From: Tillandsia leiboldiana
Taxonomy: Eukaryota; Streptophyta; Magnoliopsida; Poales; Bromeliaceae
Direction: 5' to 3'
DNA length: 64,000 bases
Assembly (NCBI GenBank): GCA_029204045.2
Contig: JAQNDB010000519.1
Span: 1-64,000, forward strand
Shown: one piece after another, positions 10,865-22,300 of the stretch
Layout of the letters: every line of letters starts with the position of its first letter
Numbering within the stretch: position 1 is the first letter of the stretch
Position numbers and translations under genes: made by a program
The notes under the pieces: generated by a model
Told to the model about the DNA's origin: nothing
The model's input: the letters and a program-made list of their open reading frames with translations, nothing else
The model's database searches: none

Positions 10865-12611
10865 GTGCAATCGGTGTTTCCTGTTCGGCGGGACACAGAG
10901 GGAATTATGGGAATTGTTTTTCTAGTTTCTCCTATTAATTCCATTCGAGAAGACTTGGGAGGCCATTTTCACCATTTTTGAGGCCTCATCTTCCTGAGGG
11001 ATGGGAAGATGAAACCATCTCGAAGAAGAGAAGAATGCTCTTGTGAAGTTTCGGATTTTTCGGCGGCACAGATTACGAGACCACCATTTCTTCGGCGCGG
11101 CGCGACGTTCCTTCATCGGTGTACCCCTTTCGTCGCATTTCGATGCAAGAGCTCTCACGCCCTACCCCGATCACATTTTCCGACGATTCTTGCGCCATTG
11201 GAACGACGACTGATAGAGCTTTAATCTTGGTATTTTCTACTTCCCCTGGTTTTGCGCTTTTCGAGGAGTTTTTCTGAGTTTACTGTGACACCATTTGCTG
11301 TGATTGAGTTTTGGACAGCGGTTCGATCTTTCGGCGATATCTTCGCTCACAGGCACCGGATTGGGGTGATTCAAAAGGTGATTTGCATCTACACGTCACG
11401 AGGAATCTCCCCAAATTTTCTTGGAATTTCCTGAATTTTCCCCGAAGGTGAAAAGTCCCTGTTTACAGAACTTTATGATTCAGTTTTTGTGATTGGTTGA
11501 TTCCGGGGTGGTTCCCTTGCAGAATTTATATATCAGCGTAGGAAACTCGGATTTTAACCGGCAGAGACTCGTTTCGACCGGTTCGTCGCGAGGATCGTGA
11601 CAGTATTTTTCCTGGAATTTTTCGAGCAGATCTCGAAGGTGAAAAAGGCAAAACTGTGGACTGATGTGTTTGGGGACAGATTTTGTGTAACTGTATGTTT
11701 AATTGTATCTTTTGGGGTATTTGTGCACAGTGATCGCGGCGGTTTATCTGTTTGGGCTTTTGGCGTGAAAAGGTATACTCGACAGCGAGAAGGTGTTACA
11801 ACTGAGGATTTCGCATGTTCAGGTGGGTGGTTGTTGCTTGCCTCTACTTCTAACTTACTCACTAAGTTTATTAGAGAACCCCTCTTTTGGACATATTGAT
11901 TGATTGCCATGCATGTTTGATTAATATAAATATGAGCCCATCATTTGAGAATAATCTGTGGACATAGCATGTTGGGAATCTGATTGGGATAATATTATTG
12001 TGGAAACGTGATTGCGAGGACATGCTTCATTGTGATAGTTAACATGCCATGTTAGCACATAGATCTCATAAAAGTTGGTTAAATGGACGAATTAGTGGGA
12101 CATGATGACACATCTATGTGCGGGTATCACTTTGGAATTTATTATGGATCAGGGGTTATATACATGTGTAGTTGACTGATGACTTTAGCAAGATGGTTAT
12201 GTTTATGTGGATTTGTTATTCATTACACATGTGGAACTGTTATTTGATATTCTCTCTTTTATTCTTGCATGAGGACCTTTGCATGCTTGTATGGACTTCT
12301 AGATAGGCCACTATTTTATTGCTACACTATCATATTGGGATCTGACTTAGGAGAAACCATGATTGCTTTCTTTCTCCTTCTTATTTAGACTTTTGAGTCA
12401 TGTTGCTCGGGTTCGAGCGGGGGGTTTGGGATAGTGTAGCCGGGACCTTGGGGTCGAAGACAGAGTGTACTTGATGTCGGACTTGGGGGTTATTGCGGCA
12501 ACCGCGGACAGTAGGCGGTTGACCGGATATTGATTGTTCTACCCGATTGTGGATCTTGGGTTTTGGGACAGGCAGGCTTGATGGCAGGGTATTGCAGCAA
12601 CCGTGGACAGT

Positions 12612-12616
12612 AGGCG
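12612..12616. repeat. TSD AGGCG, left copy (TE-D)
   Basis: AGGCG precedes TGTCACGACC of TE-D and follows its other end at 23934-23938. The flanks then resume the TE-C LTR (GGTTGACC...), so this is a clean insertion. Confidence 0.88.
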
Positions 12617-14949
12617 TGTCACGACCCGGGACCGACAATTTGTACGGTTCGGGCACGCCAACAGACCCGCCAATCGAGCACGACCTCACGCAACCCGAAA
12701 GGAACGGTAACACCCATCTCGAATCAAAACAATGCTTATGATGAGATATAATATCAGAGTAAGATCACTACTAATTTAAAACTTTCATTCAATAAACGAA
12801 TAGTTTAAGCCGATATGAAAGCATGATAAGAATGAACCATAATAAACTTTATTACATGTTACATCTCTCAACTTACAATTACATAATATTACAATGCCTT
12901 TACATCATTTCCTCACCATACAAGGTTCACTCGAAACATATAAAAGGGATACCTCTGCTAGACCCTCTAGGTCTCTATGCTGCTGGGCCCTTGCCCCTGT
13001 CGTATACCTCGCCGTCTGCCTCTGAACCGTCGCGATCGCTGCATCCATACCTGAACCTGTGGGGGGTGCACCCAAGGGGTGTGAGAACTCCTGACAGAGT
13101 TCCCAGTGGGTTCAACCACCGAGAAAAAGTGTCCTACACCACTTGGTCCAATGGAAGCAATAATAATAGTGCTAGGAAACTAAAACCCTCGATATCAAAT
13201 GCAGCTATGCAAAACAATATATCACTGTGTGTATATAATCATCGACCCAGCACTACTCTGTCTAGTCATACTAGGCTACTAAGCACCAACTCGGCCGCAA
13301 TGCCGCTGTACACAGGGTTATACTAACCCGGCCACCTTGGCCACTCTAATTTCTCTTTATTCTTTAAGTTCTGGTGCTTTAGTTCAAGTTAACCCTCAGA
13401 AACTCTTATCCAACGGGCCCGAGCCCGGTAGTCCTGCTACCATCAGATAAGATTTCCAAGGTTGCCGATAACACCCGTGAGTGTTACCCCGTCCTACGAA
13501 GTAAATGTGCTCTTCGGACCACCGCTATCGGAGGGAGGGGGTTTCCCTGCGTCCGATCCTGATGCGCCCGGGGAGAGGGCAAGCCCTTTACGTCCCACAG
13601 AGCCACATTTCAACCTTCGAAGGCACGCCCGTTTTATCTTTTTATTTTCTTTCTCTTTTGCTTTAGTTCTTAGCCTCTTTGCTTTTGAACACTTGCTTTC
13701 CTTTCTTATTCGAGCTTACAGCTCCCAGTTTGCCACTGGCAAAACTCTTCCTCTTTTCTTTGAGGGCTTGGCTCTTTGCTTTCACTTTTAGCCCTTCGAA
13801 AGTACCTCGTCCGACGGGCCACTGCCCAGGGAGTCCTGCTCCACATGACGAGTCCCAAATTCGAAGGCGCTATTTGCATTCTCTTTATGCTCTTCAGCCA
13901 TTTTTAGCTTGCTTTTAACTTTAAGCCTTTTTATCTTAAGCAATTTGCTTGTCTTGCTTATTAACCAAGTTTTAGCTCTGTCTTGAGCGATTTGCTTGTC
14001 TGGCTTATTAATCACTTTTTCATCCCTTACCCTAGGTCTTGCCACACGGGTAACCAGAGAGTCTTCTGGACTCTTACACATTTCATTTTCTTTGTTTAAC
14101 TCAGATTGAAGTTAAAGTTATCGTCCATTTGCCCAGACACCCTATGACTCTTTAGGGTTATATTTGTTTAATCCTTTAACCTTGGGATCTTATCCCACTT
14201 TTCTGATTCCTTACTGAATCCTAGAGTTCACTTGACTCTATTTTTGATTTCACTTTTAACTTAGAGTTACTCTGACTCTAATTCCTTGTCTGTGAGTTTA
14301 AACTTCTCTGGATGACTTTAGGTTCCCTTTACCTAAGTTCCATATTATACTCATCCTAGAGTCCCTCGACTCTATGTTGATCACTCTATCCAGTGTCCTT
14401 AGGTTATCACCTAAGACAATGCCACTCGTCCAATCCTAGGATAATCTCCTAAGTTTTGATGTCACTCAGTGAACCCTGAAACTAGGTTTTCTCCTAGTCT
14501 TACTACCAACATGTTCACTTTCCTTATGTCACATGATTCCTAGGGTCATACCCTAACAGGATCACAATCATCAATGGCTAATTACTTTCATGCATGCAGT
14601 TATTTTCATCTCATTTATAAAATAGTATCTACCTCTAAGCATGCATCTTTATCATATATCTTTGGCAACCAGCAGTTGCACTTTTCATCTGTGTCCTTTT
14701 ACACATGCCCATTTAATCCTCTATCACTGGCAACCAACAGTTGCACTTTCCATCTGTATCCATTTACACAGGCAATCATAATCATAATTACCTAACGCCT
14801 CTAACAGGCTACTATCATGCTTCGAATCGAAAAGCAAAGGAACAAGGGGAGAGATCACCCAATTTCGGCAGAATCCCCCACCTTGTAGTGTCCCCAATTG
14901 CTTGTAGACACTTGCAATTGGTCTCCGCGCGGTTCCACTTGTTTCCTCG

Positions 14950-15613
14950 AGCTTGCACGCAAAACGGTGCACATCCCTCGAGTCCGCACGCAAAACGGTG
15001 CACGTCCTCCGAACCTGCACGCAAAACGGTGCACGTTATTAAATTAATAACCCACACGTAAAGTGGTGCATGCCACTTTAACCGGCACGCAAAACTGTGC
15101 GCGACAACACGACCTGCACGCGAAACGGTGCATGTACCTCAAATCTGCACGCAAAACGGTGCACGTCTGACTGTAGGGTTGCACGCAAAACGGTGCACAT
15201 CTTTTTCCTAGCCTGCACGAAAAACGATGCAAACCATTAGATTCTACACGCAAAACGGCGCGCATTGGTCCAACCCGCACGCAAAACGGAGCACGTACCC
15301 CGTATTGGCACGCAAAACGGTGCACGCTCCATTGTAGGGTTGCACGCAAAACGATGCATACTTTTCCGACCCTGCACGTAAAACGAGACGTATTGTTAGA
15401 GTCTGCACGAAAAATGGTGCCCATTAGTCCAACTTGCGCGCAAAACGGAGCACGTACCTCGGGTGGCATGCAAAACGGTGCAAGTCCCTTATTCAACGTT
15501 GCACGTAAAACGGTGCACGTTTTCCGAGCCTGCACCCAAAACCGCGCACAATCGTCGAATCCGCACGCAAAACGAGCATGTCTCCCACGTGCGGCATGCA
15601 AAACGAGGCGCGT
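14950..15613 (-). repeat. hairpin-forming array, ~21 units of ~32 bp, TE-D 3' LTR
   Basis: Degenerate TGCACGCAAAACGGTGCA recurs every 30-34 bp from 14952 to about 15593 with diverged spacers. Each unit has TGCAC and GTGCA arms around an 8-nt A-rich loop. It lies ~350-1000 nt downstream of the TATA-like box, in the transcribed leader. Arms often differ from unit to unit. The period leaves open frames on both strands, which are not genes. Confidence 0.8.
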
Positions 15614-15944
15614 CCAAAACACCCGCGAGACTCGCGTAGTAAAACGGCACAGTAACGTTGGGACCCTAACATGCACGTGGGCAAAGGGGTCAAATCCAAA
15701 ATCCAAAAGGAAACCTTAACACTGTGCCAAAAATACCGCAAAAACGACACGAGGGGCCTACCTCGACATTGTCGCGTCGTCCATCGCGTCTTTTAGTCTC
15801 TTTGGAGTACTTTGCACGCTCCACGGGGTCCACGGCGCGCTCGTGCGCCCTCGAAAACCCTGGCGAAAATCGCCCTCCTCCCCTCCCCGCGCGCTCGGGT
15901 GAAGCCAGAAAGGGAAAAAAAGGAGGAAAATGAGTCATTTCGGG

Positions 15945-15954
15945 CCCATATAGG
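15945..15954 (-). promoter_or_regulatory. TATA-like box of TE-D 3' LTR
   Basis: Minus-strand CCTATATGGG just downstream of the palindrome-rich U3; the other LTR has it at 22687-22696. The position relative to the GGGCGCCCGAAA palindrome matches the TE-B promoter. Confidence 0.5.
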
Positions 15955-16079
15955 CCAATTTCGGACTTTCGGGCGCACTTTTCGGGCGCCCGAAATGTTT
16001 CGGGCGGCTACAGTAACCAGCCCGCCTCCGGTCCACGCGCCCATGCCGCGCCAGCGTGGCTCCACGTCACACACGGCGG

Positions 16080-16335
16080 CCAACCAAGAGGCGACACGTG
16101 TACAAAGACACGTGCACCGCGACCACCGAACAGCGGCGGCCAATCAGGAGGCGACACGTGGACCGCACCGACGCCTGTGGTGGTTGCGTCTTGTCCCGTC
16201 AGCGCGTCACATCGCACTGACCGTCCAATGGGGGGCCGACACGTGGCCACCCCCGCTGACACCGCGCCAGGTCGCCGCGCCTTCCCCGCGCACGCCTGCC
16301 GCCTCGACTGCAGCGTCCAATGGGGAGACGCCACG
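16080..16335 (-). promoter_or_regulatory. ERSE-I-type array in TE-D 3' LTR U3
   Basis: Plus-strand reading: CCAAT-N9-CCACG at 16317-16335 (exact ERSE-I), CCAAT-N9-ACACG at 16140-16158 and 16225-16243, CCAAC-N9-ACACG at 16080-16098. All fit the plant form CCAAT-N10-CACG apart from the CCAAC copy. In the 5' LTR only the unit at 23059-23077 is intact; others carry single substitutions in CCAAT or CACG. Confidence 0.6.
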
Positions 16336-16418
16336 TGGCGTCCCCCACCCGCTCCACGCGCCTCGAGCCGCGCGCCCCGTACGTTTCCCGCGCGAGCCGC
16401 GCCTCGGGATTCGTGCCT

Positions 16419-16533
16419 GTCGCATCGAGATCCACGCACACTGCATCGGGATCCGTGCCAACTGCCTCAGGATCCGTGCCACTGCCTCGGGATCCGTGCC
16501 AACTGCCTCGGGATCCGTGCCCATGCCTCGAGA
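16419..16533 (-). repeat. ~20-bp tandem repeat in TE-D U3
   Basis: About six units of the type CTGCCTCGGGATCCGTGCCA. The 5' LTR has a slightly different number (23153-23315), one source of the length difference between the LTRs. Confidence 0.75.
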
Positions 16534-17189
16534 TTCGGGCCGCTACAGTAACATTCAGGCGCATGTCTTCCGGACCGGGCTGCTACAGTAACCGGTTCGC
16601 TACAGTGCCCGAACCCGGTTCACTACAGCCCGAAAACCGGGTGTGCTACAGTAACTTTCGGGCGCCCGGAACCCACTTCCGGGCGCCCGGAACCCACTTT
16701 CGGGCGCCCGAAACTTGGGCCAAAGCCCAGTTTCGCCCGTTTTCGTCCGTTCTTGCCCGTTTATCGCCCGTTTACGCTCAAATTTGACAGGCAGCCATGG
16801 TTTAACTTAATTTACCTCATGGTACTTAAACTTTTCAGTTTGGACCACCTCTGGGTCACCAAAAGTCCCACTGTATTCGAATTCGCTGGCGGAGCCCGTT
16901 CTCACTATCCGGGTGTCTGATCAACGCAAAACTTTTACCGTGGCCTTAAAACATATTTACGGAGCTCCCGTAATTTTCTAGGAATTTTCCGAGACTGTGA
17001 ATTTTCCACAAATAATCTGGGCCCACTTTCTCACATAAGATTCTAGATATCTTATTTTAATCCCGATTTGGGCCCAATTCATTTCTAGGTCATTCTTCAC
17101 CTCAAAAAACAATAGTATTTCATACTATTTTTATTTCCATTTATTTATATTCTAAATTCCAGTTCACTACATTCTACCCCCCTTAAAAT

Positions 17190-17209
17190 AAGTTTCGTCC
17201 TCGAAACTT
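17190..17209 (-). other. PPT-proximal hairpin, TE-D
   Basis: AAGTTTCG/CGAAACTT, 8-bp stem with a 4-nt loop, 18 nt before the LTR. Counterparts: TE-B (43536-43553, 50861-50878), TE-C (28984-29001), TE-E (34600-34615), TE-J (62406-62425). Confidence 0.55.
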
Positions 17210-19151
17210 GAATCACATCTCGACTTCTACTTAATCGAGAGGGAGGAATCTTGTCCCACTTCTGGGCTCACTGTATGTCGTTATTGGGCCCCAAATTGCC
17301 CGCTCGCCGAACCACACGAGCAACTCATCCATGAATCCCTATCTCAACTTAGGGACAAACTCAAACCTAGTGTCTGGCCACTTTTACCAAGTAGGCGTGA
17401 GACACATTTGAGCACTTGCTCTCTCAATTGCCACAGCGGGCGAAGTCTCATCTTGCGAAATCTTTACTTTAATTCCGCGGTCATTTTACCTTTCACAAGG
17501 AGGTTGCATCTACAACTAACTGCATTTACCGCATTTTCCGGTTACTCCGCTGCCTAATGTGGAGTGCAAAGGCCAATCCACAAGTCCTCAGCTATCTCAC
17601 ACGCTGCTAGCGCTCTAAGTCCACGGGTTTTCAGCTAACCCGATATCTCGGACTACTAACAGGTTCACAGACCACGGTCCAATAGGGCCTATAGCCCAAC
17701 GCTAGTCCCACACTGTGCAATAGCTCTCGATAGCACGCAGATCCAAACGTCATACCGGTAGATCCACACTTAGGATTACTACCCCAATACTCCCACTAGG
17801 AGCTACAGTACCCCAATCACCACTAGCTCTACGGCCTGGTCATACCACACTCTCAGTGTACTAATAGCCTCAAGGCTTACACGTGGCATTCCATGTCCCC
17901 GGGTCATCGCTCGGGCTACCGTCCCGACCAAATCTCTATCATGCCCCGCCATCAGGCCTCAGGCCGCTGTCTCTCACAGCCGACTGCGCCTGCCACTGGG
18001 CTACAGGCCCACAGTCCACAAACATGGTCCAGGCACGGATCGTCCTCAAGCGAACCCGCTAATCGTTGCCACGCAACTACTATGCTCCACTGAGCGAAAA
18101 CCAACTAACCAGTCGACAATCCGTGACCCATACTTTCTATCGACTCTGGCCACACTGGGCAAAGGCCAATATACCACCTAATCCGCACCCACTGGCTAAA
18201 CGATACTTGTGTTCCAGGAGCACCCAAACAGTTGGGCGTCCAGCGCCCCCAACGCTAACTCGCGAAAACCCAGTGCTAAGCGACTTGCTTAAACACACCA
18301 CGGCTCTCGTGCAACTCTCCCAACTAGGTCGAGGCACCACGCTAACTGTTTCACCAACTCTGGTGATTGACTCGCAAACCCTGAGGTGGCAACCCTTGCC
18401 ATTACGCCGATCCCTCAGACCGGCGCCATAAAACTCCCGCTCACTTGCGAGGTTTTCGAATCTCGAAACCTATCCTGGGTCTTACCAGCCCCACCATGCG
18501 GCACTCAGCCATGAAGACATGCCACACAGTTACTACCGTCATCAGGGCGAACTTTCGCCACTGGGCCCGTAATTCTTTCTTGCCCTAACCTTTAGGACAC
18601 CGCAACTTGGCTCTCGCAACAAAGCGATCACCAGCGTTTCATGAGTCAGTCTCTCACTGGACCTCATCAACTACACCTTGCCGGCAAACCAGCTGACGCA
18701 AGCTTACGGCATCTTTCACATAAGGTGTAGGGTGCGCCGACAAAGGTTCAGCGGCCACCTGTAACACTCTCTGCTGTTGCCTCTTAGCTTGATCTATTTC
18801 CCATTTTCTTGAGATAATGTCACTCGCCCCTCTAGGCGTCGTAATCCGCTTCCCTGCCGGCGGAAAACCTCCGCTTATCGGCAAGAAGCATCGGTCTGCT
18901 GCTGGACCACATCAACAAGAGCGGTCTCCTGACATCGCAGCTCGTGTACTTTGTTTGACCCCGAGCCCTCTCGTGACTCGAGTCGAAACCGGTGCGCTTC
19001 CCTATGTGGTGTCATCGTCAATATGCACACCACAACGAAACAACTAGCCCAAACTTAGCCATTTGAGCAACGCGCAACCCGTATACCGACAAAAGGGCTC
19101 GTCGACCAAGTCATGCGAAAGTATAGGAGGGTACTCCTTCTCATCTCCAAC

Positions 19152-19178
19152 ATTACGTTGTCGGCCACCCAACGTAAT
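19152..19178 (-). other. leader stem-loop, TE-D
   Basis: ATTACGTTG/CAACGTAAT, a perfect 9-bp stem, with a 9-nt loop holding the palindrome GGCC; 158 nt from the PBS. Relative to TE-A/B/C one U-A pair is replaced by C-G on both arms, a compensatory change, and the loop palindrome is different. Confidence 0.65.
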
Positions 19179-19336
19179 ATCCGAAGAATGAAAGCTCGTC
19201 GCCCTCGATCAGTCCCAACATCCTTTTTGGGAACAAATAACAACCAATCAATTACTTTCGCCCAAAAATTCACGCACTCTCTCGTGCTAATCCCTAGGGT
19301 CTCCCTAAGGTCGCTAACCACCTAGGACTACTCCTA

Positions 19337-19349
19337 GGCTCTGATACCA
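19337..19349 (-). other. PBS of TE-D
   Basis: Plus-strand GGCTCTGATACCA, identical to the initiator tRNA-Met 3' end, 8 nt from the 5' LTR. Confidence 0.85.
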
Positions 19350-19357
19350 CTCTTATC

Positions 19358-22300
19358 TGTCAAGACCCGGGACCGACAATTTGTACGGTTCGGGCACGCC
19401 AACAGACCCGCCAATCGGGCACGACCTCACGCTACCGGAAAGGAACGGTAACACCCATCTCGAATCAAAACAATGCTTATGATGAGATATAATATCAGAG
19501 TAAGATCACTACTAATTTAAAACTTTCATTCAATAAACGAATAGTTTAAGCCGATATGAAAGCATGATAAGAATGAACCATAATAAACTTTATTACATGT
19601 TACATCTCTCAACTTACAATTACATAATATTACAATGCCTTTACATCATTTCCTCACCATACAAGGTTCACTCGAAACATATAAAAGGGATACCTCTGCT
19701 AGACCCTCTAGGTCTCTATGCTGCTGGGCCCTTGCCCCTGTCGTATACCTCGCCGTCTGCCTCTGAACCGTCGCGATCGCTGCATCCATACCTGAACTTG
19801 TGGGGGGTGCACCCAAGGGGTGTGAGAACTCCTGACAGAGTTCCCAGTGGGTTCAACCACCGAGAAAAAGTGTCCTACACCACTTGGTCCAATGGAAGCA
19901 ATAATAATAGTGCTAGGAAACTAAAACCCTCGATATCAAATGCAGCTATGCAAAACAATATATCACTGTCTGTATATAATCATCGACCCAGCACTACTCA
20001 TTCTAGTCATACTAGGCTACTAAGCACCAACTCGGCCGCTATGCCGCTGTACACAGGGTTAAACTAACCCGGCCACCTTGGCCACTCTAATTTCTCTTTA
20101 TTCTTTAAGTTCTGGTGCTTTAGTTCAAGTTAACCCTCAGAAACTCTTATCCAACGGGCCCGAGCCCGGTAGTCCTGCTACCATCAGATAAGATTTCCAA
20201 GGTTGCCGATAACACCCGTGAGTGTTATCCCGTCCTACGAAGTAAATGTGCTCTTCGGACCACCGCTATCGGAGGGAGGGGGTTTCCCTGCGTCCGATCC
20301 TGATGCGCCCGGGGAGAGGGCAAGCCCTTTACGTCCCACAGAGCCACATTTCAACCTTCGAAGGCACGCCCGTTTTATCTTTTTATTTTCTTTCTCTTTT
20401 GCTTTAGTTCTTAGCCTCTTTGCTTTTGAACACTTGCTTTCCTTTCTTATTCGAGCTTACAGCTCCCAGTTTGCCACTGGCAAAACTCTTCCTCTTTTCT
20501 TTGAGGGCTTGGCTCTTTGCTTTCACTTTTAGCCCTTCGAAAGTACCTCGTCCGACGGGCCACTGCCCAGGGAGTCCTGCTCCACATGACGAGTCCCAAA
20601 TTCGAAGGCGCTATTTGCATTCTCTTTATGCTCTTCAGCCATTTTTAGCTTGCTTTTAACTTTAAGCCTTTTTATCTTAAGCAATTTGCTTGTCTTGCTT
20701 ATTAACCAAGTTTTAGCTCTGTCTTGAGCGATTTGCTTGTCTGGCTTATTAATCACTTTTTCATCCCTTACCCTAGGTCTTGCCACACGGGTAACCAGAG
20801 AGTCTCCTGGACTCTTACACATTTCATTTTCTTTGTTTAACTCAGATTGAAGTTAAAGTTATCGTCCATTTGCCCAGACACCCTATGACTCTTTAGGGTT
20901 ATATTTGTTTAATCCTTTAACCTTGGGATCTTATCCCACTTTTCTGATTCCTTACTGAATCCTAGAGTTCACTTGACTCTATTTTTTATTTCACTTTTAA
21001 CTTAGAGTTACTCTGACTCTAATTCCTTGTCTGTGAGTTTAAACTTCTCTGGATGACTTTAGGTTCCCTTTACCTAAGTTCCCTATTATACTCATCCTAG
21101 AGTCCCTCGACTCTATGTTGATCACTCTATCCAGTGTCCTTAGGTTATCACCTAAGACAATGCCACTCGTCCAATCCTAGGATAATCTCCTAAGTTTTGA
21201 TGTCACTCAGTGAACCCTGAAACTAGGTTTTCTCCTAGTCTTACTACCAACATGTTCACTTTCCATATGTCACATGATTCCTAGGGTCATACCCTAACAG
21301 GATCACAATCATCAATGGCTAATTACTTTCATGCATGCAGTTATTTTCATCTCATTTATAAAATAGTATCTACCTCTAAGCATGCATCTTTATCATATAT
21401 CTTTGGCAACCAGCAGTTGCACTTTTCATCTGTGTCCTTTTACACATGCCCATTTAATCCTCTATCACTGGCAACCAACAGTTGCACTTTCCGTCTGTAT
21501 CCATTTACACAGGCAATCATAATCATAATTACCTAACGCCTCTAACAGGCTACTATCATGCTTCGAATCGAAAAGCAAAGGAACAAGGGGAGAGATCACC
21601 CAATTTCGGCAGAATCCCCCACCTTGTAGTGTCCCCAATTGCTTGTAGACACTTGCAATTGGTCTCCGCGCGGTTCCACTTGTTTCCTCGAGCTTGCATG
21701 CAAAACGGTGCACATCCCTCGAGTCCGCACGCAAAATGGTGCACGTCCTCCGAACCTGCATGCAAAACGGTGCACGTTATTAAATTAATAACCCACACGT
21801 AAAGTGGTGCACGCCACTTTAACCGGCACGCAAAACTGTGCGCGACAACACGACCTGCACGTGAAACGGTGCATGTACCTCAAATCTGCACGCAAAACGG
21901 TGCACGTCTGACTGTAGGGTTGCACGCAAAACGGTGCACATCTTTTTCCTAGCCTGCACGAAAAACGATGCAAACCATTAGATTCTACACGCAAAACGGT
22001 GCGCATTGGTCCAACCCGCACGCAAAATAGAGCACGTACCCCGTATTGGCACGCAAAACGGTGCACGCTCCGTTGTAGGGTTGCACGCAAAACGATGCAT
22101 ACTTTTTCGACCCTGCAAGTAAAACGAGACGTATTGTTAGAGTCTGCACGAAAAATGGTGCCCGTTAGTCCAACTTGCGCGCAAAACAGAGCACGTACCT
22201 CGGGTGGCACGCAAAACGGTGCAAGTCCCTTATTCAACGTTGCACGTAAAATGGTGCACATTTTCCGAGCTTGCGCCCAAAACCGCGCACAATCGTCGAA

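Larger units (their letters stand above)
9987..12616 (+). mobile_element. TE-C 5' LTR, part 1
   Basis: U3 and first part of R-U5. Related to the TE-B LTR from its first base, but with its own GC-rich block (10370-10500) and ERSE-I array (10531-10864). No clear TATA box; the corresponding stretch reads GGGAATTATGGGAATTG (~10910). The LTR is cut by TE-D after CAGTAGGCG at 12616. Confidence 0.8.
12617..17171 (-). mobile_element. TE-D 3' LTR (4.56 kb)
   Basis: On the minus strand it starts TGTAGTGAACC at 17171 and ends GGTCGTGACA at 12617. In transcript order: a U3 with TTTCGGGCGCCCGAAA palindromes, several GGTTACTGTAGC motifs (16000-16650), ~20-bp repeats (16419-16533), ERSE-I-type sites (16080-16335), a TATATGG promoter (~15945), a 21-copy hairpin array (14950-15613) and then AT-rich U5. 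Frames over 12823-13326 and 13462-13918 are chance. Confidence 0.87.
17172..19357 (-). mobile_element. TE-D internal region (no coding capacity)
   Basis: 2.2 kb between the PPT-side hairpin (17190-17209) and the PBS (19337-19349). Only short frames, none with protease, RT, RNase H, integrase or gag motifs. The 3'-most 200 bp on the plus strand keep the gypsy leader and a stem-loop (19152-19178). The rest, rich in CCACT/CTAGG words, I cannot assign. Confidence 0.8.

Noticed and set aside
12823..13326. 167-codon frame present in both TE-D LTRs (also 19564-20067)
   Set aside because: Conservation simply reflects LTR duplication; no domain, and it is antisense to the element.
14950..15613. CRISPR-like array (regular ~32-bp repeats with variable spacers)
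   Set aside because: Plant retrotransposon context, repeats degenerate, spacers short and themselves related, present identically in both LTRs of TE-D, no cas genes.
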